Shown: positions 9,260 to 17,805, counted from the stretch's first letter. The stretch: DNA of 64,000 bases from SOJA01 sp964598485 (GCA_964598485.1 CAZRCD010000004.1:85079-149078), one strand, 5' to 3'. The notes: generated by a model from the sequence alone, not told the origin. A program made the numbers and translations.

Positions 9260-9630
9260 TCTTGATCTTCTTTTTCCACATAGAAGTAAGCTTTTCTGCC
9301 TACTCTCTCTTTTTTTAAGTGACTCATAATCACAAGTTGGTTCAAATAGCCACTTTCCACAGCTCTTGCTCTACGTGTTTGCTGAGCTACCTCATCCGCT
9401 GTGGCTCTTCCAAGTCTGCATACGGTCATTGCTGTTTTTCTGAGGTGGTCAGGCATAGAAAGCAAGGTCATAACGTCTAGCGGAGCGTCGGGAAGAGGTT
9501 GGACACCCTTTCTGCCGCGTTTTTGCAGCTCTATTATAATTTCCATTTTTTCATTTAGTTTCTCAAGGTTTTCCTTGATTTTTTCCAATATTTTTAGAGG
9601 TTTTCTCCCCAGAACTTCTTGTTTTGTCAC
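9256..9630 (-). CDS. Coiled-coil/winged-helix partner of the ParA-type ATPase
   Basis: A 124-residue protein: an N-terminal amphipathic helix rich in K/E/L (about 8-45; a probable coiled coil) then a winged-helix module (about 55-120) with HLRKTAMTVCRLGRATADEVA and a wing ending in YFYVEKE. GTG 9630 is chosen because GGGGAG lies six bases upstream; ATG 9663 is further out and lacks such a site. Its 4-base overlap with the ParA-type gene suggests it is the adaptor that brings the ATPase to DNA; regulation of the pair is also possible. Confidence 0.72.
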   Translation of the reverse strand: MTKQEVLGRKPLKILEKIKENLEKLNEKMEIIIELQKRGRKGVQPLPDAPLDVMTLLSMPDHLRKTAMTVCRLGRATADEVAQQTRRARAVESGYLNQLVIMSHLKKERVGRKAYFYVEKEDQE

Positions 9631-9961
9631 GCTGGCTCCCCGTAGTGTTTTACATATGTACAAATGGTAGTGGAAGGTTGTGTTTATTAAGTCTTACGAA
9701 ACACATGTAATGATTTACAAAATAAACGCTTGTTTAGGAAAACAACTACTTCTTACAAAGTCGTTTCTAACCTAACAGTACCAAAAAGTCTCGTGAATAA
9801 TATTGTGAGAATGAGTAAAGCTACTGCGAATCTTGAAGCGGGTATTGTATTTTGCTCAAATATCCTAATTGTTTAACGCAAGAAAAGCTTGGGACAAAAG
9901 GAGTGCTTCAGAATCGAAAATGTTACAAAAAGTGGAAGCATGCCTTAAAGCCGAGAATGGT
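9631..9961. other. Upstream region of the ParA pair with a palindrome
   Basis: The stretch holds no gene of good quality. TACATATGTA at 9651-9660 is a perfect palindrome just upstream of GTG 9630 and could be an autoregulatory operator of the wHTH gene. On the minus strand CTTAATAAAC (9681-9690) is a plausible TATA box for that operon, about 50 bases before the start codon. Confidence 0.4.
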
Positions 9962-10255
9962 TTAGTAGGGTATTGGTATCCTGTTTCTTTGTTCTTCTAT
10001 TATTGGCAGTACTTGTTTTAGTTCTCTGAAGTGTTTGAGTACTGTGATTCCTCTTTGGGTTATTGCGTAAACAACCCTGCGTTTACCAACTGTTCTTTCT
10101 TCGGCTAGATTTTGCTTTATTAGAAAGTCAAGGTATTGCTTCAGAACGCTGCAGTTTACGTTAGCTTTGTACATTATGTGAGTTAGCTTTAGTGGGCCGC
10201 GATGGGCTAACACTTTTAGTATGTCTATATACATTTCGAGTTTGGAACGTCTCAT
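9962..10255 (-). CDS. Archaeal winged-helix regulator (HTH_45-like)
   Basis: A 97-residue single-domain DNA-binding protein. The sequence from SKLEMYIDILKVLAHRGPLK through LKQYLDFLIKQNLAEE and a basic wing (TVGKRRVVYAIT) matches the archaeal wHTH group with one helix-turn-helix and a C-terminal helix used for dimerisation. It is a probable transcription factor; its target is not evident. Confidence 0.8.
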   Translation of the reverse strand: MRRSKLEMYIDILKVLAHRGPLKLTHIMYKANVNCSVLKQYLDFLIKQNLAEERTVGKRRVVYAITQRGITVLKHFRELKQVLPIIEEQRNRIPIPY

Positions 10256-10341
10256 TATTCAATCCTCTTGGGCATTATCTCAGCTTTTTTGTATAAAGCT
10301 TTTATGGATTCAAACTACGTCTTGTTCTTATTTAGTCTACG

Positions 10342-10524
10342 TTAGTAGCTTCTTTTCTCTTGTGCTCGAATTAACACGTTTATTCTATTTTGGAAAGCCG
10401 TGACCATGTCGTCTACCAATATTTTTTGCAATTCCGTTGACAGCACGTTAATATTTTCCTTGAAAACCTTAGCCATTTTCCCTTCCATTTCTTTTCTTCG
10501 TTTAAGCGTCATGTTTTGATTCAA
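10342..10524 (-). CDS. Small helical protein, unknown
   Basis: A 60-residue protein with no recognised domain. It is predicted to be nearly all helix, with a basic start (TLKRRKEMEGKMAKVFKEN) and a heptad-like hydrophobic pattern (ILVDDMVTAFQNRINVLI) suggesting a helical hairpin or coiled-coil oligomer. Upstream on its strand GAGGAAAA can serve as ribosome binding site. Amino acid composition and lack of rare residues favour a real gene. Confidence 0.55.
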   Translation of the reverse strand: MNQNMTLKRRKEMEGKMAKVFKENINVLSTELQKILVDDMVTAFQNRINVLIRAQEKRSY

Positions 10525-10771
10525 GAGTTTTCCTCCATTTCTAAGGATGAAATGAGTGTGAGTACTTAACTAATTTATGAACCTGAAATATGAATTTCAA
10601 ATACACATTTGCTACAAGAAGAACATTTTTATTTTCAGTTATGCTATTGTTTCTTTGCCGGATGATGAGAAGGCATTAGCTTGACACATGGATGAAATCT
10701 CAGAGTTACTCGGACGGCATTTATTTCATGTGTCTACAGTTGTTTAACCATTGTGAATTAAGACTTTTATA

Positions 10772-11266
10772 ATGTTTATGCTTAAAGAAGTATTCGGCGG
10801 TTTTATGTCGAAGTTCTCTCGCGAATTTGACTTAGCTTTCTTAGAGTCGGAGCTTAAGGGAAAAACCCTTCTTGTTTACTGGCATTTGCTTAAGTCTCCA
10901 GATTTAAAGGTTGGTGTGCGTGAGGTTCAGCGGAAACTGGGTTTCTCAAGCCCAAGCGTCGCGGTCTATCATCTGGATAAGTTGATGTCATTAGGACTTG
11001 TTGAAAAGACTATGACGAGTGACTATGTGCTTGTCAGCGAAGTCAAAACAGGTTTATTACGTTTTTTCACGAGACTTGGACGTTTCCTCATCCCACGTTA
11101 CCTGTTCTATTCCGTGTGGTTCACCACCATGCTGATAAGCTACATAATATTCTATGTGCCACAAACCTTCAGCATCCACAGCATCGCTGCGTTACTTTTC
11201 GGATTTGCTGCATCAAGTATTCTGTGGTTTGAAACTGTAAGAATATGGAGGGAAAAACCCTTTTGA
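10772..11266 (+). CDS. Membrane-anchored winged-helix regulator
   Basis: A 164-residue protein with a winged-helix domain (about residues 25-85: ELKGKTLLVYWHLL, REVQRKLGFSSPSVAVYHLDKLMSLGLVEK) followed by two transmembrane helices (about 108-130 and 135-155). This is the layout of archaeal membrane-bound transcription regulators that sense envelope or membrane conditions. ATG 10805 (residue 12) is an alternative start that removes a poorly conserved leader. It begins a cluster of four membrane-protein genes and probably controls them. Confidence 0.75.
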   Translation: MFMLKEVFGGFMSKFSREFDLAFLESELKGKTLLVYWHLLKSPDLKVGVREVQRKLGFSSPSVAVYHLDKLMSLGLVEKTMTSDYVLVSEVKTGLLRFFTRLGRFLIPRYLFYSVWFTTMLISYIIFYVPQTFSIHSIAALLFGFAASSILWFETVRIWREKPF

Positions 11267-11309
11267 CGACGGTGTTCTAAAGTGTAGAATTAAAAGCCTT
11301 TAAGTTAAC

Positions 11310-11588
11310 ATGTTAGGTGGGAGAGCATTGAGGAAGAATCTGTTTGCGATAATTTTGGCTGTTTTCTGCGGAATCCTAGCTATGCTTATACCTTTATGCG
11401 TGTGGCATCAGGTTAACTTTTCATATACTCCCTTTACGCTCTTTAACATAAGAAAAGAAGCAATAGAAAGTTTAGAGGCTTATAGGATGTCACTGGAGGA
11501 TTTGTCGATGGCTCCTTTCTACGTAACCTTAATACTGAGCTTCATAGCCTCTATGGGTGTTTATGTTTTCTTCAAAAGACGAGTTTAA
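11310..11588 (+). CDS. Small membrane protein, two TM helices
   Basis: A 92-residue protein with a hydrophobic helix at about 10-30 and another at about 68-87, joined by an external loop of about 40 residues. Basic residues at both ends place N- and C-termini in the cytoplasm. No family recognised. It is 43 bases after the wHTH-TM gene, consistent with an operon. Confidence 0.6.
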   Translation: MLGGRALRKNLFAIILAVFCGILAMLIPLCVWHQVNFSYTPFTLFNIRKEAIESLEAYRMSLEDLSMAPFYVTLILSFIASMGVYVFFKRRV

Positions 11589-11657
11589 GATTTGTTCTAT
11601 TATTAGAACACTTTGTTCGAAAGTATAGCATTATAAAAAAGGAATCCCCAATACTTT

Positions 11658-12368
11658 TTGGTGGAAAAAGTGCGGATAAAGAAAAAAGAAATATGCTTGG
11701 CAGCTATGTTGAGCATTCTCATGGTTATCTTTGTGGTTTATTCAAACGTAAAAAACGCTGAGGAATATTATCCATCTGTAAATTTTCTGGCAGAGGAAAC
11801 ACAATCCAGAAGTTATGGAAGCTCTTCCAGCACCGAGGGTCAACAATATTCCAAAGTGATTTCGGAAACAATCAAAGGTAAATTGAATAGGGGAGCATTT
11901 GAGGGCGTAATAAGTGAGCTTGAGATTCTGACAGAGGAAATGGAAGGTTACGTTAAGTCGCTACGTATGACATACGCAGACAGAGTCTGGAGTGGCACAA
12001 TGATCTGTAAAGTGCCGCCAACAAATGTAACATCTTTCACGTTCAGCGCAAGGGCGATAATCGAAGCCAACGGGACAGTCACTTACATAAACATCAGCGT
12101 AGAAAACGTAAATGCATCACAGCAAAACCAAGAAGACGTGTACTCAACAATTAACCTATATTTAACAGAGATTAAACCAGAAAATGGGAAAAACGAAATT
12201 TTATCTTCGATTATGTCGGCTTTGCCGATTTTGACCACAAGTTTGGTGTGGATTGCCGAGGGATTAGTCATAGGTGTACCATTATGCTTTGCGTCTCTTG
12301 GCATAGTAATACTCGTTAACAGAGGCATAGTCCCTTTATGGAAAAACATGCTAAAAAAACCAAAATAA
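11658..12368 (+). CDS. DUF4349-like membrane protein
   Basis: A 236-residue protein with an N-terminal TM/signal anchor (about 10-28), an extracellular domain and a C-terminal TM (about 195-220). The domain has a helical segment (LNRGAFEGVISELEILTEEMEGYVKS) then strands with GTMICKVPPTNVTSF and the EDVYSTINLYLTE end, resembling the DUF4349 pattern, though at modest similarity. Start is uncertain among TTG 11658, GTG 11661 and GTG 11670; GGTGG precedes the last. The end overlaps the next gene by 31 bases. Confidence 0.62.
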   Translation: MVEKVRIKKKEICLAAMLSILMVIFVVYSNVKNAEEYYPSVNFLAEETQSRSYGSSSSTEGQQYSKVISETIKGKLNRGAFEGVISELEILTEEMEGYVKSLRMTYADRVWSGTMICKVPPTNVTSFTFSARAIIEANGTVTYINISVENVNASQQNQEDVYSTINLYLTEIKPENGKNEILSSIMSALPILTTSLVWIAEGLVIGVPLCFASLGIVILVNRGIVPLWKNMLKKPK

Positions 12369-12904
12369 CCTTATCAAGCAAGGAGATTTTTCTCTTGGAT
12401 AAATGGAAACTGCTGATGTCCTTCGCAACCATAGTATACGTGATAGCCTTCTTCACGCCGTGGGTTTGGGAACATTATGTCTTCAATGTTATGCAGCCTG
12501 AGATTTATCCTTCTCCCGGCGTTCCACGTGAAGGCTGGTTTTTGTCTTTCCTAGCTATTATTCGCACTACAAGAAACGATTATAGAATTTCGTTATTCCG
12601 GGACTACTGGTTTGATGTAAGCAGTATACCTTTTCATGGATGGTACTCTGGATGGATCGGAATTTTCATATTCCAGTTTTTAACCGTACTTATGGCTTTA
12701 ATCACTGTCCGTCGAAAAAATAGGGATAAGCGGTTGGGTACAGTAATGACGGCTGTTTTATCCATCATAGCACCAATTTTATGTATTTATCAACAGCCCC
12801 TGCAATTGTCATATAGCGTGGTTAGCTCTCAGTTTTTCATTGGGTTTTGGCTAGCCCTCATTTCATCTATTTTATTCTTTGTTTCATGTAAGTTTGCAAA
12901 ATAG
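12338..12904 (+). CDS. Four-TM membrane protein, unknown
   Basis: A 188-residue protein with hydrophobic helices at about 26-44, 108-124, 134-150 and 162-184 and an extracellular loop rich in Trp, Tyr and Pro (residues 50-105). No family recognised. It overlaps the preceding gene by 31 bases and closes the membrane cluster started by the wHTH-TM regulator. Confidence 0.65.
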   Translation: MEKHAKKTKITLSSKEIFLLDKWKLLMSFATIVYVIAFFTPWVWEHYVFNVMQPEIYPSPGVPREGWFLSFLAIIRTTRNDYRISLFRDYWFDVSSIPFHGWYSGWIGIFIFQFLTVLMALITVRRKNRDKRLGTVMTAVLSIIAPILCIYQQPLQLSYSVVSSQFFIGFWLALISSILFFVSCKFAK

Positions 12905-12908
12905 ACTG

Positions 12909-14102
12909 TTAACCGATGGTTAACGCGTCTAAGTCTCTCGGATAGTACGTGATGATTTCTGCGCCGTCTTCGGTTATTAAAACAGTGTCAGAGTGGCGGA
13001 ACCCTGCAAATCCAGTCTCATAAATGCCGGGTTCGCAGCTTACGATCATTCCTGCACGTAGAGGCTCTTCGTTGCCTATGTCTAACCATGGAGGTTCATG
13101 TCCTTCGAGGCCCAAGCCATGTCCAGTGTGATGCTTTACCAAGTGCTTTAAGCCAGCCTTCTTGAACACTTTGATTGTTGCTTTGTCAATGTCGCTGCAT
13201 TTGGCTCCTGGCTTAAACGTTTCGAATGCGGCTTCTTGGGCTTTGACCATCACGTTGAAATAGCGTTTCTGTTTAGCTGTTGGTTTCCCGACGATCATTG
13301 TTCTTTCCAGTTCACAGCTGTAGCCGCCTACGTCTGCGCCAGCACCCGTAACAACAACATCGCCTTTTCTTATCATGCGCTTCGTCGCAATAGAATGTGG
13401 TATGGCACTCATTTCACCTATTTGACCTCTAAAGCCAGCGCCTACTGGAGAACTTCTACGCATGGGTTCATAATCGGGTCCAAGAGCTTTCTTCATGATA
13501 ATAGATGCTTCATTCGAAGCTGCTAGTGCAACCTCAACATCCCATAACCCTTCAGCTGTATACTCTTGCAGCAGGTTATGTGCCAGGTTTGCCCATTTGG
13601 CACTTTCTTTCATTAGAGTGATTTCCTCTTCAGATTTGATGAGACGCATAGAAGGCACGAAATCCTTCACGTCCACAAACTTTGCTTCGCGCAGTTTTTT
13701 CGTGATCGGTGGACCTTTGTAACCCCATATTCCGGAAGCTCCAGCCTTGTTGTCGGTGCCTATGCGTTTTTTAGCCAACCTCATCTCCTTCAAGAACTCA
13801 GCGAAATGTTCAATTGGATGCTTTTCTCCAGGATAATCCACGTAGGTCTTCACGTCTTCGATGATTCTCGTCTTCAACGGGATATGATCTTTTTCCAAAA
13901 GGGGACCCATAAAGGTGATTTTTCCGTCAACTGGTATGATTAGCGCTGCTGGTCGCTCGGTGGAAATGAATGAGTAACCTGTTAGGTAGAACATGCTTGT
14001 ACCATTTGTCAGGTATGATGCGTCAAGCTTCCGTTTCCTCAAGTACTCTCTAACTTTTTCTATGCGACCTCTATGTTCACTTTCACTTATCGCAAATTTC
14101 AT
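12909..14102 (-). CDS. M24-fold (creatinase/prolidase-like) hydrolase lacking canonical metal ligands
   Basis: A 397-residue protein with an N-terminal creatinase domain (1-150) and C-terminal pita-bread domain (155-395). His328 in HTGHGLGLEGHE and Glu357 in CEPGIY are present, as is His236. Compared with aminopeptidase P/prolidase, the first metal Asp position falls in VVVTGAGAD (Gly/Thr), the second is Glu264 (GYSCELERT instead of GY-x-x-D-x-T-R-T) and the last Glu of R-x-E-D is Ser371 (FRHSDT). Three of five ligands are therefore changed, as in creatinase and ectoine-hydrolase-like members of the fold. ATG 14102 has GGAG upstream and is preferred to ATG 14150. Often annotated as Xaa-Pro peptidase; I doubt peptidase activity. 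Confidence 0.78.
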   Translation of the reverse strand: MKFAISESEHRGRIEKVREYLRKRKLDASYLTNGTSMFYLTGYSFISTERPAALIIPVDGKITFMGPLLEKDHIPLKTRIIEDVKTYVDYPGEKHPIEHFAEFLKEMRLAKKRIGTDNKAGASGIWGYKGPPITKKLREAKFVDVKDFVPSMRLIKSEEEITLMKESAKWANLAHNLLQEYTAEGLWDVEVALAASNEASIIMKKALGPDYEPMRRSSPVGAGFRGQIGEMSAIPHSIATKRMIRKGDVVVTGAGADVGGYSCELERTMIVGKPTAKQKRYFNVMVKAQEAAFETFKPGAKCSDIDKATIKVFKKAGLKHLVKHHTGHGLGLEGHEPPWLDIGNEEPLRAGMIVSCEPGIYETGFAGFRHSDTVLITEDGAEIITYYPRDLDALTIG

Positions 14103-14197
14103 TACCGTATTTCTCCAAAGATTTTGTAAAACAGTTATAACAGAAAACACATAAATGCTTTTAACAGTATAGCAACAGAAACTTTTGGGATGCTGTT

Positions 14198-15061
14198 ATG
14201 GAACATTTTTCCATTCGCCCATTCAAAGATGAAGATATCGATTTTGCGTACAGACTGGACGTGATTGAGCAATGGGACGACACAAGAAATGACATTAAAC
14301 GAATGCTCAATTATGAACCAAATGGCTGTTTCATCGCAGAGATAAACAGTAAACCTGTGGGCCATGTTTTCTCCATCAGCTATGGAAGACTCGGATGGAT
14401 AGGATTGCTGATTGTTAAGGCTGAGTATCGAAGGAGAGGCATAGGCACTCTTTTAACAAAAAGGGCAATGAATTATCTGTTGAGCTGCAAAGTAGAAGCA
14501 ATAAAGCTGGAAGCAGTATCTGCAATAGCAGATTTGTATCGAAAACTGGGATTTGTAGATGAATATGACTCCTTAAGGTTCATAGGGGTTAGTGGAAAAA
14601 TCACGCCTTTATCAAGTCATTGCGTGAATTCTTTGAAAAAGGAAGAAATAACGAAACTTGCAAAATTTGATGGTGAATATTTTGGAGCGAACAGAATCAA
14701 GATTTTAACGAGACTTTGTTATGCTCATCCAAAGCTCTGTTTTGTTTCATATGAAGAGGCTAAAATTGTAGGCTACATTATATGTCGTGAAACACAAACA
14801 GGATATAGGATAGGACCTTGGGTGTGTAACCCTAAAAATCCACAAACTGCGCAAGAGCTTTTAACCAAATGTATGACAACTATGAGACGGGATGAAAAAC
14901 TTTTCGTCGGTGTTCCAGCTGTGAACATGGCAGCCGTTGAGATTTTGCAGGACTTTGATTTCAAGCAATATTCCAAGAGTATTCGTATGTATTTCGGAGA
15001 AAAGCTTGAAACTGAACGCGTAGATGGTGTTTTTGCCATTGGTGGTCCAGAGAAGGGATAG
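14198..15061 (+). CDS. Tandem GNAT acetyltransferase
   Basis: A 287-residue protein with an N-terminal GNAT domain (about 1-145) showing the acetyl-CoA loop YRRRGIGTLLTKRAM and a second, weaker GNAT-like half (about 150-280; VGYIICRET, then a region lacking a clear R/Q-x-x-G-x-G/A). Double GNAT proteins use the first half for catalysis and the second as a structural or substrate-binding partner. Substrate unknown. It is divergent from the M24-fold gene and ends two bases before the convergent TrmI stop. Confidence 0.82.
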   Translation: MEHFSIRPFKDEDIDFAYRLDVIEQWDDTRNDIKRMLNYEPNGCFIAEINSKPVGHVFSISYGRLGWIGLLIVKAEYRRRGIGTLLTKRAMNYLLSCKVEAIKLEAVSAIADLYRKLGFVDEYDSLRFIGVSGKITPLSSHCVNSLKKEEITKLAKFDGEYFGANRIKILTRLCYAHPKLCFVSYEEAKIVGYIICRETQTGYRIGPWVCNPKNPQTAQELLTKCMTTMRRDEKLFVGVPAVNMAAVEILQDFDFKQYSKSIRMYFGEKLETERVDGVFAIGGPEKG

Positions 15062-15062
15062 A

Positions 15063-15848
15063 TCAGGCTTTAGGCTTTGTTGCCTTGCGTGCAAACGTTA
15101 TGTAGCCAGTATGCCCAGTCATCAAAGTGTGAGGGCGTGTTCTTCCTCTTTCAGTTTGCATTCCACGCATTAGGCATTCAATGGTTTCGATGTCTACAAA
15201 GCTGTTGTCTTTCAAGGCTTCAACTGTTTTCACAATCTGGTCCATTGTTGGACTGAACGAAACTATTGTTCCGCAAGGCTTCAGGGCGGAGTAAGCGTGT
15301 GGAACAACAAGCCAAGGAGTTGCTAAATCCAATATAATTGCGTCAACGTCACTTTCGTCTATGCCAACTGTCACGTCCTTATTCTTCAATACGACAAAAT
15401 CAATTAAGCCTGCACGCTTCAGGTTTTTCTTTGCAGTCTCAAGGAATTCTTCCCTTAATTCGTAGCTGTAGACTCTGCCATCCGGCTTAATATAATGAGC
15501 TAGAGCTGTTGTTAGCGCACCCGTGCCTGTTCCAGCTTCTACCAAGCAACTTCCTGGACCTATTCCGCTGAACATAATCATTAGAGCCACGTCCTTCGGG
15601 TAGGTTATCTGAGTTTTACGCGTAGATTTGAAAATGTAATCACGCAGTAAAGGTTTTAACGCTACGAACTCGATTCCTAAGTTGCTTAAAACTCTGACGC
15701 CGTATTCTTTTCCGATTATGTCGTCGAATTTTATGAAGCCTTTATGTGTGTGGAAGGTTTTGCCCTTTTCAACTTTAACGAGGTACGTTTTCCGTCGGCT
15801 TAAGTGAAGGAGCACATAGTCGCCTTCCGTTATTTTTTGAGTTGCCAA
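15063..15848 (-). CDS. trmI: tRNA (adenine-N1)-methyltransferase TrmI
   Basis: A 261-residue class I SAM-dependent methyltransferase with the N-terminal beta domain of TrmI/Gcd14 (FHTHKGFIKFDDIIGKEYG), SAM motif I VEAGTGTGALTTALA, acidic YSYELREEF for the ribose, DVDAIILDLATPW as motif IV and the C-terminal RTRPHTLMTGHTGYITFARK typical of the family. It makes m1A at position 57/58 of tRNAs in archaea. It lies 9 bases upstream... on the same strand just after the DapA-Fae gene, so may be co-transcribed with it. Confidence 0.93.
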   Translation of the reverse strand: MATQKITEGDYVLLHLSRRKTYLVKVEKGKTFHTHKGFIKFDDIIGKEYGVRVLSNLGIEFVALKPLLRDYIFKSTRKTQITYPKDVALMIMFSGIGPGSCLVEAGTGTGALTTALAHYIKPDGRVYSYELREEFLETAKKNLKRAGLIDFVVLKNKDVTVGIDESDVDAIILDLATPWLVVPHAYSALKPCGTIVSFSPTMDQIVKTVEALKDNSFVDIETIECLMRGMQTERGRTRPHTLMTGHTGYITFARKATKPKA

Positions 15849-15857
15849 CTTCAGTCA

Positions 15858-17336
15858 CTAAGGTGTGTATTTGAACGGGTGTTTTGACCTATCCTTGTTC
15901 TCTATTAATTCGTCTATTGTAGGTCTTCCTTCTATTGCCCTGCGGATGGCGTGGCGCATAGCTTTGTAATTGTTTATGTATACTCTTTGTCTGTCAACTG
16001 CCGTTGGATGAACGAACACGTTAGTGATGATTATCAGATCTTCAGCAGCCTCTTTAGGAATCATTCCATCTGCAACGCTGTCAATGATTGCCTTTGCCAC
16101 TGCTGTTTGTGCAGGACCATAAACCATGCTTGCTTGGCGCATACTCCTAATCGTAACCGTTGGAACTATCAAGGTTACAGGTTTAACCGCTAGATTTGGT
16201 TCCAAAATGGCTAGTAATGGTTCATGTCCAGATGTCGGTGTAGATTTAGCCTTTGCGAAGGCTTCGCCCAGAGGTCCATCTTTCTTCCCGATAAGCAAGT
16301 CTATGTGGGCTACTTCTGCACCTTGTCCCGCTAGGGCTTCCCCTACACGCAAGTTGAAGTCTCGTATGATTTCCGGTGTTACGTCAATTGCTTTGAAACG
16401 TTCTTCTACGGGTTTTTCGCCGATTTCAAATGTTATGGTTTTTGGCTTTATCTTCCCTGTCTTCTCTAGTTCTATTCGCAGTTCCTCCCTCGCCTCGTAT
16501 GTTAGTTCTCCGCCTACGCTCAGCGGCCTTCTAACTGGTCCAACTTTGATTTTCATCATGTTTAGGGCTGCCTTGGTTCCTACGGCTCCGCTTCCAGCGA
16601 TGATGCGAGCCATTTTCTGAATTTTATATTGCAGTTCACGGGCTTTCTGCAGTTCCCCATTCTTCACGTGATTATAAATTTGAACCCAAATGTCTGGTAT
16701 CACATTCGCACTTGCAAGAATTGCTCCTGAGCATCCAGCAGCTAGTGCTGCAACAACGACTTCGTCGTGTCCACACATGACGTTGATTTTGTCGCGTACC
16801 TTCTCCAAGACGGCAAGAATGTAACTTAGTTGTCCGCTGCTGTCTTTCAAACCGACAATGTTTGGGATTTGAGCCAAGTCTTCAACCATCTGCCAAGAAA
16901 GTTGAACGCCTGTGCATTGTGGGATATTGTAAAGAATTATCGGCAAGTCCACTTCACTTGCAATCGTATGGTAGTGTTGGTAAATGCCACGGTCTTTAGG
17001 TTTTAAGTAAAAAGGTGTAACAATTAAGGCTGCATCTGCACCTGCATCCTTCGCGTATTTCGTCATTTCCAAAGCTTGATCTGTTCCACTAGCCCCTGTA
17101 CCTACCACCACTGAAACTTTGCCGTTGACTTCGTCCATAACTACGTCAATAACCTTTTTTTTCTCTTCTGTTGTCAAGTTCACAAACTCGCCCGTTGTGC
17201 CGCATGGAACAACCCCGTAAACGCCTAACTCGATGCAATGGCTAACCAAAGCTCGCAGTCTTTCCTCATCTACCGCCTTTCCGTCGTCCGTGAAAGGAGT
17301 AACCAAAGCTGGCAAAATTCCCTCAGGTTTAAACAT
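15858..17336 (-). CDS. DapA-family aldolase fused to formaldehyde-activating enzyme (Fae)
   Basis: A 492-residue two-domain protein. Residues 1-295 are a DHDPS/N-acetylneuraminate-lyase-type TIM barrel: GTTGE 46-50, Tyr136 in LYNIP and Schiff-base Lys164 in GLKDSSG. The position of the Arg that DHDPS uses to bind aspartate semialdehyde (NVPGRTG) is Cys141 (NIPQCTG), so lysine biosynthesis is unlikely. Residues about 320-488 match Fae: EALAGQGAEVAHIDLLIG with catalytic-type His344, EPNLAVKPVTLIV, YGPAQTAVAKAIIDSVADG and the SKHPF end. Fae condenses formaldehyde with tetrahydromethanopterin. The fusion suggests an aldolase that releases or uses formaldehyde, for instance pyruvate plus formaldehyde from a 4-hydroxy-2-oxoacid, passing it to the pterin (inference). 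Confidence 0.88.
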   Translation of the reverse strand: MFKPEGILPALVTPFTDDGKAVDEERLRALVSHCIELGVYGVVPCGTTGEFVNLTTEEKKKVIDVVMDEVNGKVSVVVGTGASGTDQALEMTKYAKDAGADAALIVTPFYLKPKDRGIYQHYHTIASEVDLPIILYNIPQCTGVQLSWQMVEDLAQIPNIVGLKDSSGQLSYILAVLEKVRDKINVMCGHDEVVVAALAAGCSGAILASANVIPDIWVQIYNHVKNGELQKARELQYKIQKMARIIAGSGAVGTKAALNMMKIKVGPVRRPLSVGGELTYEAREELRIELEKTGKIKPKTITFEIGEKPVEERFKAIDVTPEIIRDFNLRVGEALAGQGAEVAHIDLLIGKKDGPLGEAFAKAKSTPTSGHEPLLAILEPNLAVKPVTLIVPTVTIRSMRQASMVYGPAQTAVAKAIIDSVADGMIPKEAAEDLIIITNVFVHPTAVDRQRVYINNYKAMRHAIRRAIEGRPTIDELIENKDRSKHPFKYTP

Positions 17337-17501
17337 GCTTTTCCCGCCTTTTAGTTAACCATATCTCTTGTATCATTTAAGTTTTGATTTCGAAAATTTC
17401 ACGGAGGACTAGAATGGTTTGCCAATTCGGGTTGTTCTGGCTGTCTTCAAGGTGGAGGAATGCCAACTTGCTAAGTTAGGAATTGTTGTATAAAAAAGGG
17501 T

Positions 17502-17699
17502 TTGAAAAACTGTTATTTTTGCAAAGATTTTCTGAACTGTGAAAAACTCAGTTATCAAAAAGAAACCTACAGAATTGATGAAAATTACAGAAGGATAAAA
17601 CAGATTGGCTATGAGAACTGGCTGGAAGAACAAGAAGAAAAGCGGAGACAAAATTTTGACAACATCCACTTCTTGAAAAATAGGAAAATCGTCCGTTAG
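17502..17699 (+). CDS. Small cysteine-containing protein
   Basis: A 65-residue frame starting at TTG 17502, with CYFCKDFLNC near the N-terminus (CxxC plus a third Cys), then a charged, aromatic-rich helical tail (GYENWLEEQEEKRRQNF). The start resembles the CxxC protein at 8341 in style, not in sequence. GTATAAAAAAGGG immediately upstream could serve as both TATA-like element and ribosome binding site. Function unknown. Confidence 0.5.
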   Translation: MKNCYFCKDFLNCEKLSYQKETYRIDENYRRIKQIGYENWLEEQEEKRRQNFDNIHFLKNRKIVR

Positions 17700-17805
17700 C
17701 TATGCTGTTTCCCAAATTGAGTGAGCATCATCTGAACTTCTTAAATTTCTGAAAAACGCTTAAATCACCTAACACTCCAATACAAATATCCGGGAGGACA
17801 GTTTA

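Noticed and set aside
15858..17336. Calling the gene dapA (lysine biosynthesis)
   Set aside because: Substrate-binding Arg is replaced by Cys141 and the protein carries a Fae domain.
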